A DNA stretch of 64,000 bases from Methylophaga sp. 41_12_T18 (GCA_002163115.1 MAAI01000030.1:1-64000); one strand, 5' to 3'; shown: positions 9,654 through 18,580, counted from the first letter of the stretch. Program-made: numbers and translations. Notes: generated from the letters alone by a model not told the origin.

Positions 9654-10751
9654 TCACTGATCAGACACGCTTTCATCCAAGCTAAGAGCCAACTGCTGCA
9701 ATGATGTAGCTGAAGTTTGTTTATCAAAGCCACTTAATGACAGACCAATTAGCCGAACCGGTTTCGAGCCTGCTTCGGTTTTCACTAACAAATTGGGGAG
9801 TGCTTGTTTTATCGCCGCTAAGTCCCATTTTTTCTCAGCTGTCACTGCTCTAGTGACTTGTTTAAAGTTGTTATATTTCACTTTCAAAGTCAGCGTATAA
9901 GCAGTCAGTTGCTGTTTTTCTAAACTGGCCAATACCAACTCTGCTAATGCCAGTACTTTGTCAGTTAACAGCTCAACAGACAGAATATCTTCGGCAAAGG
10001 TGGTCTCCTTGCCTAGTGATTTACGTATCCGTTCGCTTCGTACCGGTCGGTGGTCAATGCCACGAGCAATGTGATGATAATAGTTACCTGCCTTGCCAAA
10101 CTTATCTGTCAGTTGCTCCAGTGACCATTGAGCTAGATCATGGCCTGTGCTAATGCCGACTTCAGTCATCTTTTTTTCAGTTGCTGGACCGATGCCATGA
10201 AATTTACCGATAGCTAATTCAGCGACAAAGTCTTTGCCTTGTTCCGGCTTGATAACATATAAACCATCAGGTTTATCCATATCTGATGCGACCTTAGCGA
10301 GGAATTTATTGTAAGACACGCCGGCAGATGCAATGAGATTGGTTTCAGCTAAAATGTCTCGCTTTATCGCTTTGGCAATCAAGGTGGCCGAGCCATCATA
10401 TTCAGCGGTATAGGTCACATCTAAATAAGCTTCATCTAAAGATAAGGGTTCAACTTCAGAAGCATAACGCCAAAATACTTCTCGGATCTGTGTCGATACT
10501 TCACGGTAAGCTTCAAATCGCGGCGGCACAAAGATCGCCTGTGGACATAGCCGATAAGCTTGTGAACAGGGCATCGCCGAATGAATGCCAAACTGACGCG
10601 CCTCATAACTACAAGCGGCAACCACACCTCGACTATTAGGCTGGCCACCGACAATAAGTGGCTTACCTTGATAGTCCGGCTGGTCTCTTTGCTCTACCGA
10701 TGCAAAGAAGGCATCCATATCAACATGAATAATTTTTCGTTGTTGAGCCAT
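9654..10751 (-). CDS. dinB: DNA polymerase IV (Y-family)
   Basis: Error-prone translesion polymerase. The 365 residues begin with HVDMDAFFASVEQRD, whose aspartates bind the catalytic metal. ACSYEARQFGIHSAMP and the second catalytic motif SLDEAYLDVT follow, then a helix-hairpin-helix region (IGKFHGIGPATEKKM) and the little-finger domain. The C-terminus has no obvious clamp-binding motif. It starts 11 bases after the stop of the HxlR-type regulator on the same strand, so it may be expressed from that gene's promoter. I see no clear LexA box upstream. Confidence 0.96.
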   Translation of the reverse strand: MAQQRKIIHVDMDAFFASVEQRDQPDYQGKPLIVGGQPNSRGVVAACSYEARQFGIHSAMPCSQAYRLCPQAIFVPPRFEAYREVSTQIREVFWRYASEVEPLSLDEAYLDVTYTAEYDGSATLIAKAIKRDILAETNLIASAGVSYNKFLAKVASDMDKPDGLYVIKPEQGKDFVAELAIGKFHGIGPATEKKMTEVGISTGHDLAQWSLEQLTDKFGKAGNYYHHIARGIDHRPVRSERIRKSLGKETTFAEDILSVELLTDKVLALAELVLASLEKQQLTAYTLTLKVKYNNFKQVTRAVTAEKKWDLAAIKQALPNLLVKTEAGSKPVRLIGLSLSGFDKQTSATSLQQLALSLDESVSDQ

Positions 10752-10762
10752 AAACTAATTAC

Positions 10763-11146
10763 TTATGCTTTATGAACTTGCTGATACTCAGCACCCCAAT
10801 CACATAATAGATCCAAGGCTGGATTCAACTTATCGGCTAACTCTGTCGGAGTATATTCAACCCGTGGTGGTACTTCAGCATAGACTTTTCTAGTCACCAG
10901 TTTATGAGACTCTAATTCGCGTAGTTGATGAGTCAGCATTTTTTGAGTGATCTTTGGAATCTCACGTTTTAATTCACCAAATCGCAAGGTCTTGCCACGT
11001 AAGTGATAAAGAATAATAATCGTCCATTTACCACCGATAACATCTATAGCGGCAGCCACTGGGCATTCGCTCATAGCATCACAATCTGCAACTTCGCTAA
11101 CATTGTCTAAATTTTTTTTATCAGTCTGAGCCTTTGTTTTCGCCAT
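10763..11146 (-). CDS. HxlR-family transcriptional regulator
   Basis: A 127-residue winged-helix regulator with the family core CPVAAAIDVIGGKWTIIILYHL, RFGELKREIPKITQKMLTHQLRELE and the wing VYAEVPPRVEYTPTELA. Cys28, at the usual N-terminal CPV position, is the residue used for redox sensing in relatives such as HypR and YodB; Cys22 lies nearby. It is divergent from an old yellow enzyme gene across a perfect inverted repeat, so it probably controls that enzyme in response to electrophiles or oxidants (inference). dinB follows in the same direction. Confidence 0.92.
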   Translation of the reverse strand: MAKTKAQTDKKNLDNVSEVADCDAMSECPVAAAIDVIGGKWTIIILYHLRGKTLRFGELKREIPKITQKMLTHQLRELESHKLVTRKVYAEVPPRVEYTPTELADKLNPALDLLCDWGAEYQQVHKA

Positions 11147-11213
11147 TAGGCACCTCCAGGAAACTAAACAACAAATTGGTGCGTACTTGTTGAATCCAAT
11201 TCCACACCCTATA

Positions 11214-11246
11214 GTTACAAAAGTATACCAAATATACTTTTGTAAC
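11214..11246. promoter_or_regulatory. Perfect 14-bp inverted repeat, probable HxlR operator
   Basis: GTTACAAAAGTATA is followed by the spacer CCAAA and then its exact reverse complement TATACTTTTGTAAC. The site lies between the divergent hxlR-type and old-yellow-enzyme genes, 51 bases before the latter's ATG. Its length and symmetry suit a dimeric winged-helix regulator. Confidence 0.8.
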
Positions 11247-11297
11247 AGTGGATAGTTTTTATACTTAACTTAATACCGTAAGAATGAGGTTAGAACA

Positions 11298-12401
11298 ATG
11301 ACTCTAAATACACTTTTTAGTGAACAAAAATTAGGCGACTTAACATTACCGCACCGGATTGTAATGGCTCCGTTAACACGATCACGCTCAAGCCAACCTG
11401 GCGATATTCCTAATGATATGAATGTCGAGTATTACAAACAGCGCTCTTCTGCAGCGATGATCATCTCCGAGGCAACACAGATCTCACCTCAAGGTAAAGG
11501 TTATGCTTTCACCCCCGGTATTTACTCCGAAGAGCAAATTGCAGGTTGGAAGAAAATCACTGATGAAGTGCATGCACAAGGTGGTCGTATCTTTATGCAA
11601 CTTTGGCATGTCGGTCGTGTTTCTCATTCATCACTACAACCAGGTAACTTCCTACCCGTTGCACCATCGGCTATTGCCGTATCGGAAGGTCAAGCTTTTA
11701 CCTATGAAGGTATGCAAGATTTTGAAACACCGAGAGCACTGGATGAGAGTGAAATTCCAGCCATAGTTACACAATATCGACAAGCCGCTATCAATGCTAA
11801 ACAAGCCGGTTTTGATGGTGTAGAAATACATGCAGCGAATGGCTATTTACTCGATCAATTCTTGAAAGATGGCACCAATAAACGTACTGATATTTATGGT
11901 GGTAAGATTGAAAATCGTAGTCGATTTGTTTTAGATGTAACGCAAGCCGTCACAGATGTTTGGGGTGGCGATCGTGTTGGTATTCGCATTTCACCAACCG
12001 GCACGTTTAACTCAATGTCGGACTCAAACCCACAAGCTTTATATAATTACCTAGTCGAAAAGTTAAACCAGTTTAATCTAGCTTATTTACATGTTGTCGA
12101 AGAACTTGGCCTGAGCGAAGAATCTACTGACAACTTTGACTTTAATGCCTTACGTAGCATCTTTAATAGTGCTTATATGGCTAATGGTGGTTATACCGGC
12201 GATACTGCAGAGCAAAGCTTAACGAATGATCGCAGTGATTTTATCGCCTTTGGTGTGCCATTTATCTCTAATCCTGATTTGCCTGAGCGTATTAGACAAG
12301 GTGCAGACTTAAACGAAGCAGATCCAAATACCTTTTATGGTGGTGATGCGAAAGGTTATCTTGATTACCCAAGTTTAAACCAGCAGGCAGCGTCAGCTTA
12401 A
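11298..12401 (+). CDS. Old yellow enzyme-type alkene reductase (NemA-like)
   Basis: An FMN-dependent NAD(P)H:flavin oxidoreductase of 367 residues that should reduce activated C=C bonds or nitro compounds. Motifs are the FMN-binding MAPLTRSRS near the N-terminus, LWHVGRVSH, the substrate-binding HAAN pair (EIHAANGYLLDQFLKDGTNKR) and DIYGGKIENRSRF. The C-terminus has the FMN phosphate-binding FGVPFISNPDLPERI. It is cytoplasmic, with no signal peptide. Its partner regulator is the divergent HxlR-type gene, an arrangement common for electrophile-detoxifying reductases. A strong hairpin follows the stop. Confidence 0.93.
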   Translation: MTLNTLFSEQKLGDLTLPHRIVMAPLTRSRSSQPGDIPNDMNVEYYKQRSSAAMIISEATQISPQGKGYAFTPGIYSEEQIAGWKKITDEVHAQGGRIFMQLWHVGRVSHSSLQPGNFLPVAPSAIAVSEGQAFTYEGMQDFETPRALDESEIPAIVTQYRQAAINAKQAGFDGVEIHAANGYLLDQFLKDGTNKRTDIYGGKIENRSRFVLDVTQAVTDVWGGDRVGIRISPTGTFNSMSDSNPQALYNYLVEKLNQFNLAYLHVVEELGLSEESTDNFDFNALRSIFNSAYMANGGYTGDTAEQSLTNDRSDFIAFGVPFISNPDLPERIRQGADLNEADPNTFYGGDAKGYLDYPSLNQQAASA

Positions 12402-12410
12402 TATCAAAGT

Positions 12411-12446
12411 ATGGAAGCTATCCTAAAAGAAAGGGATAGCTTCCAT
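12411..12446. terminator. Hairpin between convergent genes
   Basis: ATGGAAGCTATCC (12411-12423) pairs perfectly with GGATAGCTTCCAT (12434-12446) around a ten-base loop. It lies between the ends of the old yellow enzyme gene and the AsmA gene. The flanks lack a clean T-run, so termination efficiency is uncertain. Confidence 0.65.
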
Positions 12447-12455
12447 TCATTATCA

Positions 12456-14483
12456 CTAAAAGATACTTTTCAAAGCATCAGTTACAGCTGAACCCGCATC
12501 TTTAACCGTATCAACTGCTTTTCCGGCAACGGTTTCGTCTTCAGCCGTTGCTTGCTGTGTTGTTGTAGCTTTTTGACCTAAGGCTGTTGCACAAGGATCT
12601 GCATCAGCAGTGCTGCGATCTAATAAGCCCTGAGCCAAGATAGATAAGCCACCTGTAGCAACAGCAGTTCCGACTGTTAAGCCTGTTGATAGTGCCTCGC
12701 CAACACCTGTGGTTGGTGTTGGGCTTGCTAGCGTGCCACCAATTCTAATAAGGGAAGCAAGTTGACCAGCACTAATACCTATCCCTTCTTTTGCCTCTGG
12801 TTTGATACCAATATCCAGCGCTTCAGTCTGTAGATTAATCGAACCACTACCAATAATGTTCATTTGAGTCGTCGAAATAGCAATACCTTGATCCGTTGTT
12901 GCTAAGCCATTTTTAATATCAAAATTGACGACTGCACAATTCAAAACAGTACCTTCGCTACTCTTTGAAAATGGGTTTAGCATACTCATTGTTTCAGCTA
13001 ATACATCGGCACCCAAAGCACCTGTCACAGAATCGGTTATTTTACCTTCGCCAACTTTGACGACTAGTTTTCCATTCAAGCCTGCCATGATTTGACTGAC
13101 ACTCTCACCACTGCCTGTAACGTTAATATTTACATCGGTTTTTGCACCACTCAGCTTGCCATGTAAATCTGTTAACTGATTTGGCTCTAAACCAGCAATA
13201 TCAAGATTTATAGCTAAACTAGCGGTTTTAGCTTTTGAGATTAAGGCAATATCGCCAGCCAACTTACCACCAGCAACCACCGTGCTCACTGGCTTAACTG
13301 ATAAATTGCCATTTTTTAATGATAACTTCACTGTCGTTTCAGCTAGATCTAAACTCGCTGTTTTTATAAGTTTTGAATCAATTGAAACAGTGGCATTAAT
13401 AGAATGTAGTGCATCTAACAACAACGGGTCATCTGAAAATAAACGCTCTTTTTTCTCAGTTTCAACTTGCTCTTCCTCACCAGCTAACTCGGCTAAATCA
13501 ATTAAGTTCGATTTGAGCATGGCAGTGATAGCAGGCTTTTTATTTAAAACAGCAACGGTGACATCACCTGAAAGGTCAGTATTTCCTGCTTTCACATCCA
13601 GTGCCTTAAGCGAATAAGCACCCGCTCCATCGATCAGTTTTGCTTTCAATGCAATGGGGCCAAAGTCTGGTAACTCTCCACCCGCTAACTCAGATAAATT
13701 TGCTAAAGAATCAACCGTAAACTCGATGCCAATATCAAGACCTTGGCCTTTCATTGGTTTGTTTATATTGCCATTAATGCCTAACTGAGCATCTGCAACT
13801 TCAATTGCTAAATCTACGGGATAATTATTATTACTAGACAATTGATTAATGGAACCTAATCGTCCAGAGACTGAAACTGGGATTTCGTTATAGGCAAACT
13901 CCAACATTAATGATAAAGGCGTATCCGTGCCGTCAGAGTCAATCGTTAATTCATCAATCACTACTTTCGTTTTTTGGCTTGTCATGCCATCAATATAGGT
14001 AACCGTTGCATTTTCGATTTGAACTTTATTTATGATTACACTAGGTACTTCAGTACTGTCAGCATCAGAAGGTGATGATTTTTCCTCTTTATTTTCAGTC
14101 GTAAATATCCAGTTGCCCATGCCTTTTTTATCGGTCTCAAGCAATATTTCCGGCTCCAGTAATATCACCTTATTTACCTGAATATTTCCGCTTAGTAATG
14201 GCAGTAATGACACCTCCACTTCGAACTTGTTTAGACTCATCATTTCAGGATTTGAGCCCCACTTTGCATTGCTAAACGTTACATCTTCAACAACCACCGT
14301 TGGCACGAGGGACAAGCCAAACTCTAAATCACCAGCAATATCTAATTTCCGACCAGTAGCTTCCTCTACCAAGCCAATTAACTCAGGCTTATATTGATTA
14401 ATATCGGTTGTTTTTATGATGACGACCATTGCGATAAGGGCTGCAATAATTAATCCCGCAGCTATTTTGATTATTTTTGGCAT
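12456..14483 (-). CDS. AsmA-family inner-membrane protein
   Basis: 675 residues. One N-terminal membrane segment (about 5-24) is followed by the AsmA signature TTDINQYKPELIGLVEEATGRKLDIAGDLEF and a long periplasmic beta-rich body ending in the AsmA C-terminal domain. AsmA-like proteins are bridge-like lipid transporters that move phospholipid between membranes; the role here is inferred from family. The C-terminal tail (about 600-675) is low-complexity Ala/Thr-rich with one Cys. An AAGGGAA Shine-Dalgarno sequence precedes the ATG. A small S24-like gene lies just upstream on the same strand. Confidence 0.88.
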   Translation of the reverse strand: MPKIIKIAAGLIIAALIAMVVIIKTTDINQYKPELIGLVEEATGRKLDIAGDLEFGLSLVPTVVVEDVTFSNAKWGSNPEMMSLNKFEVEVSLLPLLSGNIQVNKVILLEPEILLETDKKGMGNWIFTTENKEEKSSPSDADSTEVPSVIINKVQIENATVTYIDGMTSQKTKVVIDELTIDSDGTDTPLSLMLEFAYNEIPVSVSGRLGSINQLSSNNNYPVDLAIEVADAQLGINGNINKPMKGQGLDIGIEFTVDSLANLSELAGGELPDFGPIALKAKLIDGAGAYSLKALDVKAGNTDLSGDVTVAVLNKKPAITAMLKSNLIDLAELAGEEEQVETEKKERLFSDDPLLLDALHSINATVSIDSKLIKTASLDLAETTVKLSLKNGNLSVKPVSTVVAGGKLAGDIALISKAKTASLAINLDIAGLEPNQLTDLHGKLSGAKTDVNINVTGSGESVSQIMAGLNGKLVVKVGEGKITDSVTGALGADVLAETMSMLNPFSKSSEGTVLNCAVVNFDIKNGLATTDQGIAISTTQMNIIGSGSINLQTEALDIGIKPEAKEGIGISAGQLASLIRIGGTLASPTPTTGVGEALSTGLTVGTAVATGGLSILAQGLLDRSTADADPCATALGQKATTTQQATAEDETVAGKAVDTVKDAGSAVTDALKSIF

Positions 14484-14523
14484 GATTTTCCCTTCATGTT
14501 TATTGATTGCTTACTAAAGTCTT

Positions 14524-14826
14524 TCACTCAGCTATTTTTTTCACTTCAATGATACGGCCTATTATCGTGATGTTTTTTAGCCACTCATCAAAAGTGTGTT
14601 CAGCACCATCAAAGATCAATGTCACTTTTTCACCATCAAGTAGTAGCCGGCAAACCACAATAGATTTTTTGTAATTTACAACATATAGATCACCACTAAT
14701 GACAAAGGTTTGAATTAAGTCGGCAACAACAAAGTCGCCTTCATTTATGGTTGGCAGCATATCGGTGCCATTCATTACAAACGCTTTGTAGTTTGGTATT
14801 GGATTATTTATATCTGGCGCTTTCAT
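14524..14826 (-). CDS. Degenerate peptidase S24 (LexA/CI-type) domain protein
   Basis: A 100-residue protein made of only the C-terminal fold of LexA/phage-repressor proteins: MNGTDMLPTINEGDFVVAD, SGDLYVV and ITIIGRIIEV align with the family's GDSMxPT-x-xxGD, G-x-YV and IGRV elements. Where the family has the catalytic Ser (G-D-S-M), this protein has Asp22, and where it has the catalytic Lys (VKRL), it has Cys59. Self-cleavage should therefore be impossible. No DNA-binding domain is present. It precedes the AsmA gene on the same strand. Function unknown. Confidence 0.7.
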   Translation of the reverse strand: MKAPDINNPIPNYKAFVMNGTDMLPTINEGDFVVADLIQTFVISGDLYVVNYKKSIVVCRLLLDGEKVTLIFDGAEHTFDEWLKNITIIGRIIEVKKIAE

Positions 14827-14980
14827 TATCTTTATTACTAAAACTTAGTTAGTAGTATTCCTTTTTATTTTTGTCACATTTCAACACATAATTAACCTTA
14901 AAAAAGCAACCATCGTTAATTTTTTGAGCCTATACTGGTTTCCGGGCACGACCCTTCAATTTACTAAAGTAATATACCTT

Positions 14981-16111
14981 ATGAGCTTGAAAATTGATGC
15001 TACAGAATTAACGACTTTTTCTGCTAAAACACCTGCACCCAGCCTGATGCAGTTTCAATACACATCATTCCGAAAAAGCCTGATGTATATGTGCATTATC
15101 GGCATACCCTTTATCTTATTTTATATGGCGCTCTATAGTTACCTCTACCCACTTACTTCTTCGTGGGAAACCAGTGCTTGGCGTTTATATGCTGTGGCTA
15201 GCTTAGTGCTCATGTCCTTTTCCTTTTACAGCAAAACCTACAGCCCTCATATTCCGTGGTTAGTCATTCTGATGGGATGGTGCTGTTATGCGAGCTTGTG
15301 TCAGCACCTCATTTTAACCATTCCAAATTCACAATCGATAGCGCATATGATTGCTATCGGCGCTATTTTTATTGTTGGCATTACGGCGATCTCGCCATTG
15401 CTATCCTATTGGCAAATCATCACTGCCGCTATTGGTGCCGCAGCCATCCCACTTATTATTCCTGTGCTCAATGCACAGTCTGAATTTATAGATGTTGCTC
15501 TTGCTAGTCGTTTAATTACCAGTGCAGTTTTTGTTGTTTTATTAGGCTTTAAACTAAAAAAAGACAGTCATGAAAGTTATCAAACTCACTCTCAACTGCA
15601 TCAAGCGAGTCAACTTGATGGCTTAACAGGTATTTTGAATCGCATAGGCTTCTTCTCTACCGTTTATGCTGAAACAGAACGAGCTAAACGAGAGTCTTCA
15701 TCTATTGGCTTTGCCTTTATTGATATCGATCTATTTAAAGCCGTTAATGATAGGTTTGGCCATCAAGCAGGTGATAAGGTGATTAAAGCGGTTGCCAATA
15801 GCTGCTTAGAACTTATTCGACCTTATGATGTTATTGGCCGTGTTGGCGGTGAAGAGTTTCTGATTGCCTTACCTCATATCGACGTTCAATCTTTACAACA
15901 TATCGCAGAAAGAATTCGCCATCAGATTCAGCAACTAGAATTAACAGAGAACCAGAAACCGATAAAACTAACCGTAAGCATAGGATTGAGTTTGCTCACC
16001 AGTATAGAGCATAGCTCAGATATCGAAACAGCGATCAAAGAAGCAGATAAAGCCTTATATAAAGCGAAAGAGTTAGGCCGAAATCGAGTAGAGCTGGCTC
16101 GTTTTAATTGA
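14981..16111 (+). CDS. Membrane diguanylate cyclase (GGDEF)
   Basis: A 376-residue enzyme making c-di-GMP from two GTP. About six hydrophobic segments fill residues 35-195, a membrane sensor region of no named family that I can recognise. The GGDEF domain follows from LDGLTGILNR. The active site is GGEEF, and RPYD five residues before it is an intact inhibitory I-site, so product inhibition is expected. I chose ATG 14981 (MSLKIDATEL) over an in-frame TTG at 14924 because the longer N-terminus is unlikely. It ends just before a convergent tetR gene. Confidence 0.92.
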   Translation: MSLKIDATELTTFSAKTPAPSLMQFQYTSFRKSLMYMCIIGIPFILFYMALYSYLYPLTSSWETSAWRLYAVASLVLMSFSFYSKTYSPHIPWLVILMGWCCYASLCQHLILTIPNSQSIAHMIAIGAIFIVGITAISPLLSYWQIITAAIGAAAIPLIIPVLNAQSEFIDVALASRLITSAVFVVLLGFKLKKDSHESYQTHSQLHQASQLDGLTGILNRIGFFSTVYAETERAKRESSSIGFAFIDIDLFKAVNDRFGHQAGDKVIKAVANSCLELIRPYDVIGRVGGEEFLIALPHIDVQSLQHIAERIRHQIQQLELTENQKPIKLTVSIGLSLLTSIEHSSDIETAIKEADKALYKAKELGRNRVELARFN

Positions 16112-16125
16112 GAACTTAGTCGTCA

Positions 16126-16683
16126 TTATTTAAATAAACTACTACTCTGAATTGCTTGGCCAATCTGCTCAGATAACTCAGGATCGTTAACCGCTCTAGC
16201 CATCGTTACTCCGCCGACTAACATCGCCAATTTTTGCCAGGTTGCAGCAGATACATCATCACTCCCTTCCTCTGTTGCTATGCTCGCTATTTTTAATAGC
16301 TCTTGTTCATAGGCTTTTTTTAAATCCTCATCACCACGACTCACTTCAGAAGTTAAGCTTTGCAAACCACAACTATTTTTAGCATCACATGTTCGTTTTT
16401 CACTGACATAAAACCCAGCCAATGCTTGCCACCAGTTTTCTCCATGAGCTTCTTGTAATGCCATAAACGCTTGCTGCACCTCCTGTAACCCTTCTACAAC
16501 TATTGTTTCAAACGCTGCCTTTTTTGATGGGAAGTGCTTATAAAATGCTCCTGATGTCACCCCAGCTTCTTTTGCTAGCCCATCCACACCAATGCCACTA
16601 AAGCCATTTTTGCGGAAACTGCGTCCTGCAGCCGCAATTATTTTCTGATGAGTCTCTTTTTTTTGCTCTGGTTTATACCGCAT
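16126..16683 (-). CDS. TetR-family regulator
   Basis: 185 residues. The N-terminal helix-turn-helix is clear: IIAAAGRSFRKNGFSGIGVD, then GLAKEAGVTSGAFYKHFPSKKAAF. The ligand domain has a CDAKNSCGLQSL segment with two cysteines, typical of the subgroup near fatty-acid or aldehyde-responsive repressors, but the ligand cannot be told. It is divergent from a tautomerase-family gene. The gap contains repeats of ACGGTCGTTA, which are its likely operators. Confidence 0.92.
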   Translation of the reverse strand: MRYKPEQKKETHQKIIAAAGRSFRKNGFSGIGVDGLAKEAGVTSGAFYKHFPSKKAAFETIVVEGLQEVQQAFMALQEAHGENWWQALAGFYVSEKRTCDAKNSCGLQSLTSEVSRGDEDLKKAYEQELLKIASIATEEGSDDVSAATWQKLAMLVGGVTMARAVNDPELSEQIGQAIQSSSLFK

Positions 16684-16771
16684 CTACAATCTCATATATC
16701 TATTTATTTTCAATAGCTTGAAACAAAAACAATTAATTTCAAGTTCTAGTTAAGTAACATTTTATCATAAA

Positions 16772-16834
16772 ATAACGGTCGTTACCCTTTACAGGATAAC
16801 GATCACTACCTATCATTAAATCACGGTCGTTATC
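16772..16834. promoter_or_regulatory. TetR operator repeats and promoter for the tautomerase gene
   Basis: ATAACGGTCGTTACC (16772-16786) and ATCACGGTCGTTATC (16820-16834) differ at two positions, and an inverted relative, GATAACGATC, is at 16796-16805. A plus-strand promoter fits between them: TTTACA (16788-16793), 17 bases, TATCAT (16811-16816), each five of six to consensus. The inverted copy falls inside its spacer, so repressor binding would block transcription. Confidence 0.6.
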
Positions 16835-16879
16835 TTAAGACCTGGAAATACTTAATTAACCAACGATGAGGACATAACA

Positions 16880-17290
16880 ATGCCATTAACATTAACCATT
16901 ACTGAAGGTGTACTAATCAAGGGGAGAGAAGCACAAGCGATTCAACAGTTGACTGACGCAATGTTGGAATCACACGGGCTGACAGGCAATGAAGTTCTGA
17001 CACCAAATATCACTGCCAACTTACATATTCTTGATAAAAAACAAACATTTTCAGGAGGAAAACCCTTCTCTGGCGTCTGGGTTGAGTGGAAAGTACCTTC
17101 GTTTTCTTTTAGTGATCGAGAAGTGCAATTGCAGTATTTCAAAAAAGCGACCGACATCATCGAGAAGCTTTCCGGATACAGCCAAGCTCGAGACAACATC
17201 TACGTCAATGTTGTACACGCAGTAGATGGAGCTTGGAATTTTGATGGTCAAGCCATGACCAACGAACAAATTATCCAAGCCATTTCATAG
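16880..17290 (+). CDS. Tautomerase-superfamily protein
   Basis: 136 residues, cytoplasmic. The protein begins Met-Pro-Leu; after Met removal, Pro1 would be the catalytic general base of the 4-oxalocrotonate tautomerase/MIF fold. The beta-alpha-beta pattern (PLTLTITEGVL, then a helix, then NITANLHIL) and the second half from SFSDREVQLQYFKKATDII agree with a double-unit tautomerase. The substrate is unknown. It is divergent from a tetR gene with operator repeats between, and a secreted-protein gene follows 58 bases downstream, so the pair is probably induced together. Confidence 0.65.
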   Translation: MPLTLTITEGVLIKGREAQAIQQLTDAMLESHGLTGNEVLTPNITANLHILDKKQTFSGGKPFSGVWVEWKVPSFSFSDREVQLQYFKKATDIIEKLSGYSQARDNIYVNVVHAVDGAWNFDGQAMTNEQIIQAIS

Positions 17291-17348
17291 CAGGTATTCA
17301 AAAAGTTATGAATATCAAAAACTAAACAACAATTTAAAGGAAATCATC

Positions 17349-17807
17349 ATGTTTAAAAAATTAATTACCACAGCATTATTATCTGCAGTAATGACGACTG
17401 CGTATGCAAATGAAAGCTGTATGCCGATAGGTGGCACAGGGATGCCCAACTTTTTCTCCCAACAGGAAGGCGTTATTTCAGCTGTTGCCCCTTTATCAGG
17501 AAGTTTTTCTGCCGCGACGGCACGAGTGATTGCTGAAAGACAAACTGAAACAGGCTTAGAAATGGATATGCAGCATTTCTTTATGACCGATAAAGGCGGC
17601 TTTATGAATACCCATGATCTGGCAATTTTGACTAAAGTCCCAGGTAAGAAAGATCGGTTTATGATTGAAATTACCTACCATGTTCAAGCAGGTTCAACAT
17701 CTGGCCAACTAGCGGATTACACCGGAACATTTAACAGCTATGGCTTAGTCGACTTGGAAAACAATCAAGGTGTCATTCGTTACAGTGGTGAGATTTGCCA
17801 ATCGTAA
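17349..17807 (+). CDS. Secreted protein of unknown function
   Basis: 152 residues with a signal peptide (1-20, cleaved after AYA). The mature part begins NESCMPIGGTGMPNFFS and has one Cys near each end, which could form a disulfide in the periplasm. The pattern of beta-strand-like stretches (FMIEITYHV, GVIRYSGEI) suggests a small lipocalin-like or beta-sandwich fold, but I recognise no family. It follows the tautomerase gene on the same strand and has a terminator behind it. A Shine-Dalgarno sequence (AAAGGAAA) precedes the ATG. Confidence 0.7.
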   Translation: MFKKLITTALLSAVMTTAYANESCMPIGGTGMPNFFSQQEGVISAVAPLSGSFSAATARVIAERQTETGLEMDMQHFFMTDKGGFMNTHDLAILTKVPGKKDRFMIEITYHVQAGSTSGQLADYTGTFNSYGLVDLENNQGVIRYSGEICQS

Positions 17808-17864
17808 TTGATTAAATAACATGTAGGAATATCAGTTTGTTATTAGCTAGAACATATGTAAGTT

Positions 17865-17912
17865 AAGCTGGGTGGAGAGGTAAAGTTAACTTTTCCATTC
17901 AGCTTATTTTTT
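17865..17912 (+). terminator. Rho-independent terminator
   Basis: AAGCTGGGTGGA (17865-17876) pairs along 12 positions, with two G-U pairs, to TCCATTCAGCTT (17894-17905). A T-run follows at 17907-17912. It ends the tautomerase/secreted-protein unit. Confidence 0.75.
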
Positions 17913-17953
17913 AATTACCCCTCGTTCGAACAAGAAATGAATCATCTGTATTT

Positions 17954-18553
17954 CTAGGGCAGTAGCTTAGTTACAAACATATCAATAATTGATCGTAATT
18001 GTTGCTGAGATTTACCGCTTCTAGCTATCGCTGAGAGGCCATGCATTAAGGTAATCACCATCATCGTTAATTCGTTTACATCGACATCAGAATTCAGGTT
18101 TCCTTTGACTTTTTCTTGGCTAAAAAAATCCATTAAGTAACTCTCTGCATAGTTACTCGCATACCTGATTGACTCAGTTGCCTTCTCTGGCAAGGTTTCA
18201 CCAGCGAGTTCGTTTGATGCGACAGATATAAAGCAACCATTCGGCGTCGATGGGCTGCACAACATAGTCACGATAGAAAACAAATAGGCTTTTACTCTGT
18301 CACTGAGTGGTTGCTCTTGTTCATTAAGGTAGCTCACATGCGGAGAGGCATATTTAGTCAAATAGTGCTCGGTTGCACTGACAAACAGCTCTTCCTTATT
18401 ACCAAAAGTCGCATACAAGCTAGGTTTATTAATGCCCATAACTTTGGTTAGCTCAGACAATGAGGCACCTAAAAAACCTTTCTTCCAAAAAACTAGCATC
18501 GCTGCTTCAAGCGCAGTTTCTTTATCAAATTGAAGCTGTCTACCACCGACCAT
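17954..18553 (-). CDS. TetR/AcrR-family regulator
   Basis: 199 residues with the helix-turn-helix LEAAMLVFWKKGFLGASLSELTKVMGINKPSLYATFGNKEELF. The variant F-W-K-K-G-F and P-S-L-Y-A-T-F-G-N-K forms belong to the subgroup often divergent from short-chain dehydrogenases or quinone/aldehyde reductases. The divergent neighbour is an SDR gene, and two palindromes of the TACCGACCGGTA type lie between them. Repression of the SDR gene, and of itself, is the likely job. Confidence 0.93.
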   Translation of the reverse strand: MVGGRQLQFDKETALEAAMLVFWKKGFLGASLSELTKVMGINKPSLYATFGNKEELFVSATEHYLTKYASPHVSYLNEQEQPLSDRVKAYLFSIVTMLCSPSTPNGCFISVASNELAGETLPEKATESIRYASNYAESYLMDFFSQEKVKGNLNSDVDVNELTMMVITLMHGLSAIARSGKSQQQLRSIIDMFVTKLLP

Positions 18554-18580
18554 AATGTGTTTTAAACCTTACAAAAAACC

